A stretch of DNA of 64,000 nt, from the NCBI GenBank assembly GCA_016165875.1, contig JABBOT010000005.1, positions 3,541,499 through 3,605,498 on the forward strand, written 5' to 3'. Each line of letters begins with the position of its first letter. The stretch's first letter is position 1. The DNA is from Acanthopleura granulata. Taxonomy: Eukaryota; Mollusca; Polyplacophora; Chitonida; Chitonidae. Below the pieces are notes generated by a model that was given only the letters and a program-made list of their open reading frames with translations, was not told the origin of the DNA and did not search any database. A program made the translations under genes and the position numbers. Shown here one piece after another: positions 60,141 to 64,000 of the stretch.

Positions 60141-60403
60141 TTGATTTCATTTGATTGGTGTTTTACGCCGTTCCCCAAGAATATTTCACTTATACGACGG
60201 TGACCAGGTTTATTCTGGGAGAAAACCGGGCAGAGCCCGGGGGAAACACACGACCATCCGCAGGTTGCTGGCAGACCTTTCCACTTACGGTCGAAGAGGA
60301 AGCCAGCGTGAGCTGGGCTTGAAATCACACCGAACGCATTGGTGGGAGGGTTCGGTCAGTGCGCTGCGTTAGCGCGCTAATCGACTGAGCCACGGAGGCC
60401 CCT
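60141..60403 (-). repeat. Near-complete tRNA-derived SINE
   Basis: Read on the minus strand it starts GGGGCCTCCGTGGCTCAGTCG followed by ATTAGCGCGC, a tRNA-like A-box head, passes GCTGGCTTCCTCTTCGACC and CCCGGGCTCTGCCCGGTTTTC, and ends GAAATATTCTTGGGGAACGG followed by CGTAAAACACCAATCAAATG. It is the best preserved copy and serves as reference for the fragments elsewhere. An (AAAT)n run abuts its head end. Confidence 0.75.
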
Positions 60404-60404
60404 C

Positions 60405-60406
60405 CA

Positions 60407-60437
<31 letters not shown>

Positions 60438-60440
60438 GTA
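60405..60440. repeat. (AAAT)n microsatellite
   Basis: About eight ATAA units lie directly next to the SINE at 60141-60403. Confidence 0.9.
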
Positions 60441-61270
60441 ATATACCAGAGTCCTATAAATGACCGTCCACACCAGAAATGCGCCAATCAAGCATCAAAA
60501 AAAAAAAAAAATCCACCACTATGATCGAGTCCTAGCAAGTACTGCTTACGAAACGCCGCTGTATATAACCTTATATCAGGAACATTCATCATAGGCTCCG
60601 CGTTAATTAGAAGACAAGGACAGCGAGACATAGCATGCCGAGTGCTTCATACATAAAAGTACATCATGTAAAGCGACGTCTGTTGTTGACGCGAATCACC
60701 TTAACAATGTTTTGGTCATCCAATGAAATCTGTCAGGAACAGCCTACTTTGTTTTTTTTTAAATGGATGTTGAGTGATCATGTGACCTCAACTCCTCCTT
60801 TGCACATTTACGACGGCCACTCTGACTGGTCACAATAACACCTTATCCCAATACACCTTCACGGTGTCAAGGTTTCTTTTCCGCTTTGCTACATAAGATC
60901 CTGACCTCTGGTGTAGCGAGAATGCGCGAAGCTGGCCTTACATCACCCCCAACTCATGGACTGCATGTAATAGTGAAGCCGGGAAATCGGGATGGGAAGG
61001 GGCAAGGGCTTAAAACCGCTTTATCATTCGATCCTCCATTAAGCCCACAAATCATTCATCTGCCAAGTGGGGCAGTCAGCCTTGCATTTGTTCAAGCAAT
61101 GAACCAATCTTTCATCCAGTATAATTCAGCAGTGCGCCAATGAATTCAGCACGCATTTCGCCAATCATCTGTCCATTCAGTCAATCAATCAATCCAACAA
61201 CCAGCTTCACAATCAATCCTTAATTCACCTTGAAACCAGCTCCCGGTTTGACATTCAGCTGCATATTTCT
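60441..61270. other. No recognised feature
   Basis: Short frames only. Nothing resembling a signal-peptide exon for the candidate at 61424-61504 was identified with confidence. Confidence 0.4.
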
Positions 61271-61278
61271 CCCCCTAG

Positions 61279-61364
61279 CGTCGGAACTTGGAACTAATTG
61301 TACCATCGGGTACGACATGTCCTAAGGCGTGCATGCACGAAGTTTGGTACATATAGGTGCAATG
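61279..61364 (+). pseudogene. Decayed copy of the exon-like unit at 61424-61504
   Basis: The block between CTCCCCCTAG and AATG|GTAAGAGC is about 75% like the unit 145 bp downstream, including both splice-like edges. An in-frame stop and a 5-bp length difference destroy its frame. It reads as the dead partner of a tandem exon duplication. Confidence 0.4.
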
Positions 61365-61423
61365 GTAAGAGCTGCACGAACCTAACTCCTGATTCGACTT
61401 TCATCTGCATGTTCTCTCCCTAG

Positions 61424-61504
61424 AGTCAGAACGTGGAATTTATTGTGCGATCAAGTGTGTCCTTAAGTGTGCATGTAATAAGTTTGGTGCCTCTAAGTGC
61501 AATG
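61424..61504 (+). CDS. Candidate cysteine-rich exon (orphan)
   Basis: An 81-bp block follows TTCTCTCCCTAG and ends AATG|GTAAGAG. The open frame encodes about 26 residues with five cysteines (C-A-I-K-C..K-C-A-C..S-K-C-N). The frame stays open past the donor to about 61688, so the donor may not be used. The style resembles an exon of a small secreted Cys-rich peptide, but neither a signal-peptide exon nor a terminal exon was identified. Treat as a candidate only. Confidence 0.3.
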
Positions 61505-61689
61505 GTAAGAGCAGAAAGAGTCGTAAAGGTTCGGTTGCCGGTTTCAAGTTGACAAGCGCGCAGGGGTTATGGGTGGTTGTTAGAAGCAAAAGTGCAATTT
61601 GCGATACAGTTTCAGATTTATTTGTCAGATATTCTGAGCCACAACCGTTTATAGTGTATAAATTCCAAATTTATGGGCCAAATTCATAA

Positions 61690-63299
61690 ATACGAAAATC
61701 TGATCTTGTGCACAATCTGTATGCCAGTAAAATTTGTCGAGCACGTCATCTTTGTGAGAGAGATAATCTTCCCTTACAACAGGCTCGGTTTTTGATTCTC
61801 TTCAGCCGTAGTTGTAGTCATAAGTAATATTTTATAGCCAAAGAAAAAGTTCTGTAACCGAAAATGTTGTCAAATCTGATTTAACTATATAGCACAACAT
61901 GTGATTTTGTCCCATAATTTAAAATAAAGATGGTTGGCTAAATGGCCATAAATGTTACTCATATGTGTTACCTTGGAAACACCATGTGTTGCTGAAAATC
62001 ACTACACCTGAATTTTAGCAAAAACTCCACGAGAGAGTCCAATGTATATGGCTGGAACAATAGGACTTATGTGGGAAACCTCGGGATCAGTTGAACTATG
62101 GGAGGCCATAGAATAAACAGTGCTAAACCTGATGACTGTTTTTGATACTAACGTAATTCTTTAAACGGTTCAATCTTTACCCCAATTTTTTTAAATATTG
62201 TGGAAGTACAAAGATAAATTTCATCTTTTCAAGACGTGTATAAAGAAGTCACGCAAGCAAGTTTTGTTTTGAAAAATCATTAGCCAAATTCTTTCGCCTG
62301 TTGGTGACAATGGAGCATGGCACCTAGAACCCAACTTGTACTATAACACCGCGCCCTGTTTGGCAACTTAGTTTTCCAAAGCCTATGCCTCAATTAGACC
62401 AGCTATTGGCCAAACAATAGTTGAAATGCGGCAGAATGGAAACGTTTTAAATACGTGTAGTTAACAGGAAGCCACACTTCGTTCTAGAGCCAGCACAGCC
62501 GTTCGTTGGCAGACATTATTTCTTAAGTTACTCAAGCGAACATAATTGCTAGGATAATTGAGTGCATGGAACCTAACTTCCAGATATTTCATTATATATC
62601 GTTTACTTCTGCATGACATTGTGCGCATCAGTAAGCCGGGTCTTGTCATGTGATTGTTTTATTAAATGCTATGACAACATGGCATTTTGAGTAATTATAT
62701 GTAAGTGTGTAATAAATTGCAGTTTATCATCAATACTATTGTCACGTAATTCTGCTCACACCATTCATAGCGCCGCTCGGAATTTTCTCGAGGGGCTCGA
62801 TTATCCCAGTCCAACAAGCGAAAGCCCGAGGGCCGCCCATGTCGGGGAACGTCTGAGACCCTAGGTCCATTTTTCAGCCAGAAAATGGGCCATTATATGA
62901 GCCCTGTATAAGATTGGCTTCCGTAATATGCAGTAGGGGGTTGAAGCAGGAGAACTTCTATCTCAGTTCAGGGAGCTCTACCATTCCAGATGTCCTGAGA
63001 AGGCGATTTGTGTGACTAAAATTATAATAGGACAGTGGAATGAACTGCATATTATTCCCTCATTTCCATACATTTACAACGTTTGCTGGCAAGTAAATTA
63101 CCATTACGACCCAACAAGCGAGGGTCCTTGGGCCGCCGAAAGCGCTGGTATTTCAAATAGCCGCAGAGACGCGTTTTAAGAGAATTCTGGTGGCTAAAAT
63201 TTCATGCGTGGTGCTAGGAGGCGTGTAAACAGCTACTATTTGAACATTTAAGCATTCATGCATTCATCAGAATAAAATCCCAACTGAGGTAAGTTGACA

Positions 63300-63300
<1 letters not shown>
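61690..63300. other. Intergenic; short duplicated motif
   Basis: The phrase CCAACAAGCGAAAGCCCGAG followed by GGCCGCC near 62812 recurs as CCAACAAGCGAGGGTCCTTG followed by GGCCGCC near 63112. No coding feature was recognised. Confidence 0.4.

Positions 63301-63304
<4 letters not shown>

Positions 63305-63346
<42 letters not shown>
63305..63346. repeat. (TA)n microsatellite
   Basis: An uninterrupted run of about 20 TA units. Confidence 0.95.
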
Positions 63347-63348
<2 letters not shown>

Positions 63349-63620
63349 CAAACAATTACAAAAATATAACTTTCGTCCTTTATTTTTGTCATTTTCATAT
63401 TTTGAAATGTAGGGTAACAGTATACGCTTTCGGTTATATCACGCTCATATCACCTGGGTTCAGTCAGTTACAGAGCTATTAACAGTCTTTATGTTTAAAT
63501 GACACTCTTATTATTTACCCCTTTGATGTGCGCTGAACGCAGTAAGATATAAGAGAGTCCAGGTTTGTTGATGGAGGAGGCCGGAGTGCCCCGGGTAAAT
63601 CGCCGCTTTTTACCGATCGA

Positions 63621-63685
63621 AGTTATCACATGGCCTTTCCACTATGCTACGCGTTGTCGAGTAGTGGAAATGCCATGTGATTACT
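63621..63685. repeat. 25-bp-arm hairpin inside a SINE-like context
   Basis: AGTTATCACATGGCCTTTCC + ACTA pairs with TAGTGGAAATGCCATGTGAT + TACT with two mismatches across a loop of about 16 bases. The stretch just 5' (GGAGGAGGCCGGAGTGCCCCGGG) resembles SINE body sequence. Confidence 0.6.
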
Positions 63686-64000
63686 TGTCTACCCTTCACT
63701 GTGTTGCTGACCTATCCAAATACATTGCGCACGAGTGAGAACTGGATTCGAGTGCGCGACTTCAGTGGTCGTGGGTCAATCGGATCGGGAAAGACACGAA
63801 TATCGCATTGGATTGGCTTAATTAGGCCTAATGAGGCAGAGTGTCCAAAGAAACATAAAAAAAGAGAATTCGTAAAGGCTTGCAAAATGTTATTTAGTCA
63901 CGACTGTTTTTCCAAATATCCATCTTGTGCATATATCAGTCAATTTACAAACATGAGAAGACTAATTCGATGTTAATCACTCTCGTTGAGTGTGTACAAT

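Noticed and set aside
63677..63976. 99-codon plus-strand frame at the right edge
   Set aside because: It overlaps hairpin and repeat-like sequence and shows no recognisable domain or splice structure.
1..64000. CRISPR arrays, bacterial operons, integrons
   Set aside because: The direct repeats seen have no unique equal-length spacers, and all genes have spliceosomal introns; this is animal nuclear DNA.

Overview
The window is genomic DNA from an invertebrate animal. Genes are split by many short GT-AG introns, intergenic space is large and AT-rich, a decayed BEL/Pao retrotransposon is present, and several tRNA-derived SINE copies share a tail of the kind I associate with molluscan and other lophotrochozoan genomes. 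A mollusc is my best guess; the phylum is an inference. All splice sites were assigned by hand from reading frame, phase and protein similarity recalled from known families, so single junctions may be off by a few bases.

Layout: 1-4170 (-) is a frameshifted BEL/Pao LTR retrotransposon cut by the window edge. 7047-21672 (+) is NOL6 (Nrap/Utp22), a small-subunit processome protein, in 22 coding exons with a lineage-specific acidic N-terminus. 24844-30281 (-) is a CREB3-like membrane-tethered bZIP factor in 8 exons, convergent with NOL6. 32876-43257 (-) is a cytosolic ALDH1A/ALDH2-class aldehyde dehydrogenase in 14 exons, complete from start to QKNS-type C-terminus. 45351-50789 (-) is an unrecognised secreted protein of about 412 aa in 8 exons. 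55860-59449 (+) is a small secreted cysteine-rich peptide of about 66 aa in 4 exons, apparently with a GC-AG intron. The rest is intergenic DNA with SINEs, foldback elements, minisatellites and two orphan exon candidates.

The most striking signal is shared by three unrelated genes. In NOL6 (intron 17), ALDH (intron 9) and the secreted-protein gene (intron 5) the intron begins with a tandem array whose unit spans the END OF THE PRECEDING EXON PLUS ITS 5' SPLICE SITE. The arrays hold about 12 units of 63 bp, 3 units of exactly 19 bp, and about 14 units of 50-55 bp, and most units keep a GTAAG donor. Outcomes depend on intron phase. In the two phase-2 cases the donor itself reads G-TAA, so any downstream donor gives an immediate stop. 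In the phase-0 ALDH case three 19-bp units make 57 nt, so the distal donor adds 19 codons in frame. I regard these splice-donor arrays as the candidate undescribed phenomenon here.

The genes do not form an operon or pathway. NOL6 acts in nucleolar ribosome assembly, the CREB3-like factor in ER/secretory stress transcription, ALDH in aldehyde or retinal oxidation, and the last two genes encode secreted products. Three perfect TGACGTCA sites inside ALDH, and ACGTG motifs upstream of the CREB3-like gene, allow only a speculative regulatory link.
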